From an uncultured Candidatus Poseidoniales archaeon (GTDB taxonomy: Archaea; Thermoplasmatota; Poseidoniia; Poseidoniales; Thalassarchaeaceae): 64,000 nt of DNA. The notes under the pieces are model-generated. The model worked only from the letters and a program-made list of their open reading frames with translations. It had not been told where the DNA came from and did no database searches. Shown here piece by piece: positions 63,969 through 64,000 of this stretch (the first letter of the stretch is position 1; every line of letters begins with the position of its first letter). Location: positions 1 through 64,000 of the forward strand of contig CACELO010000003.1 of assembly GCA_902560445.1 (NCBI GenBank). The letters run 5' to 3'. A program made the translations under genes and the position numbers.

Positions 63969-64000
63969 TTCACAAGATTTGCTTGAGGAATAACTTGGTT

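Overview
The window looks like a chromosomal piece of a planktonic, aerobic euryarchaeon, most likely Marine Group II (Ca. Poseidoniales), with Marine Group III as an alternative. The information genes are archaeal: release factor aRF1 with NIKS and GGQ, aIF2 beta, class I lysyl-tRNA synthetase, Trm56, an XPD/Rad3 helicase, a NOG1-like GTPase and a GfcR-type PRTase regulator. Much of the metabolism is bacterial in type: GdhA, CarAB, FolB/FolP, LipA/LipB, a four-subunit 2-oxoacid dehydrogenase, peroxiredoxin and thiolase. Giant calcium-repeat surface proteins and a SAP-domain membrane peptidase fit the same lineage. The assignment is by recognition of gene content, not by a phylogeny. Genes are tightly packed. 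Genes inside operons often have GGAGG or GAGGTGA leaders and 1-4 nt overlaps.

Layout: 1-6.8 kb holds the end of an amino-acid-type ABC ATPase, gdhA, an HD phosphohydrolase divergent from a ribbon-helix-helix regulator, and an XPD-like helicase. 6.8-18.7 kb holds two very large exported, membrane-anchored proteins on the minus strand. The larger (about 2,980 aa, with calcium-binding repeats, a transglutaminase-like domain, Ig-like repeats, a membrane segment and a DUF4129-like tail) is split in this sequence by a frameshift exactly at a ten-G run. 18.8-20.1 kb has tRNA-Leu(UAA), folB and a pteridine-reductase-like SDR. 20.2-30.7 kb is a plus-strand run: lipA, E1 alpha, E1 beta, E2, E3, lipB, a class V aminotransferase, ubiX and a SAP-M28 peptidase. 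It carries both the complex and its lipoylation enzymes. 30.7-41.7 kb is mostly translation and nucleotide genes (argS, prf1, pyrH, nog1, aIF2 beta, dut, gfcR, lysS), with a pterin dehydratase, a 2Fe-2S protein and several small zinc or membrane proteins. 41.7-48 kb is a minus-strand operon of a membrane protein, trm56, carA and carB.

48.0-55.3 kb is a plus-strand run: folP, a TraB-family protein, a fused NrfC/NrfD-type iron-sulfur and membrane subunit, a cytoplasmic molybdopterin oxidoreductase and a TauE/SafE exporter, followed by a convergent DUF2061 gene. This resembles a sulfite/sulfur oxyanion oxidoreductase module (SoeABC-like). 55.4-62.9 kb is minus strand: thiolase, flotillin, NfeD, two small membrane proteins, a PaaI thioesterase, an ABC exporter and a lipoprotein. 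A NAD-kinase-like gene closes the window.

Main points for a second look are the G10 frameshift in the giant surface protein, a second G10 run at the 5' end of the HD gene, the SoeABC-like module, an 11-bp-phased repeat between the HD and RHH genes, the pterin/folate gene set and an unlisted 39-aa zinc-ribbon gene. I saw no CRISPR array, insertion sequence, rRNA or integrase.
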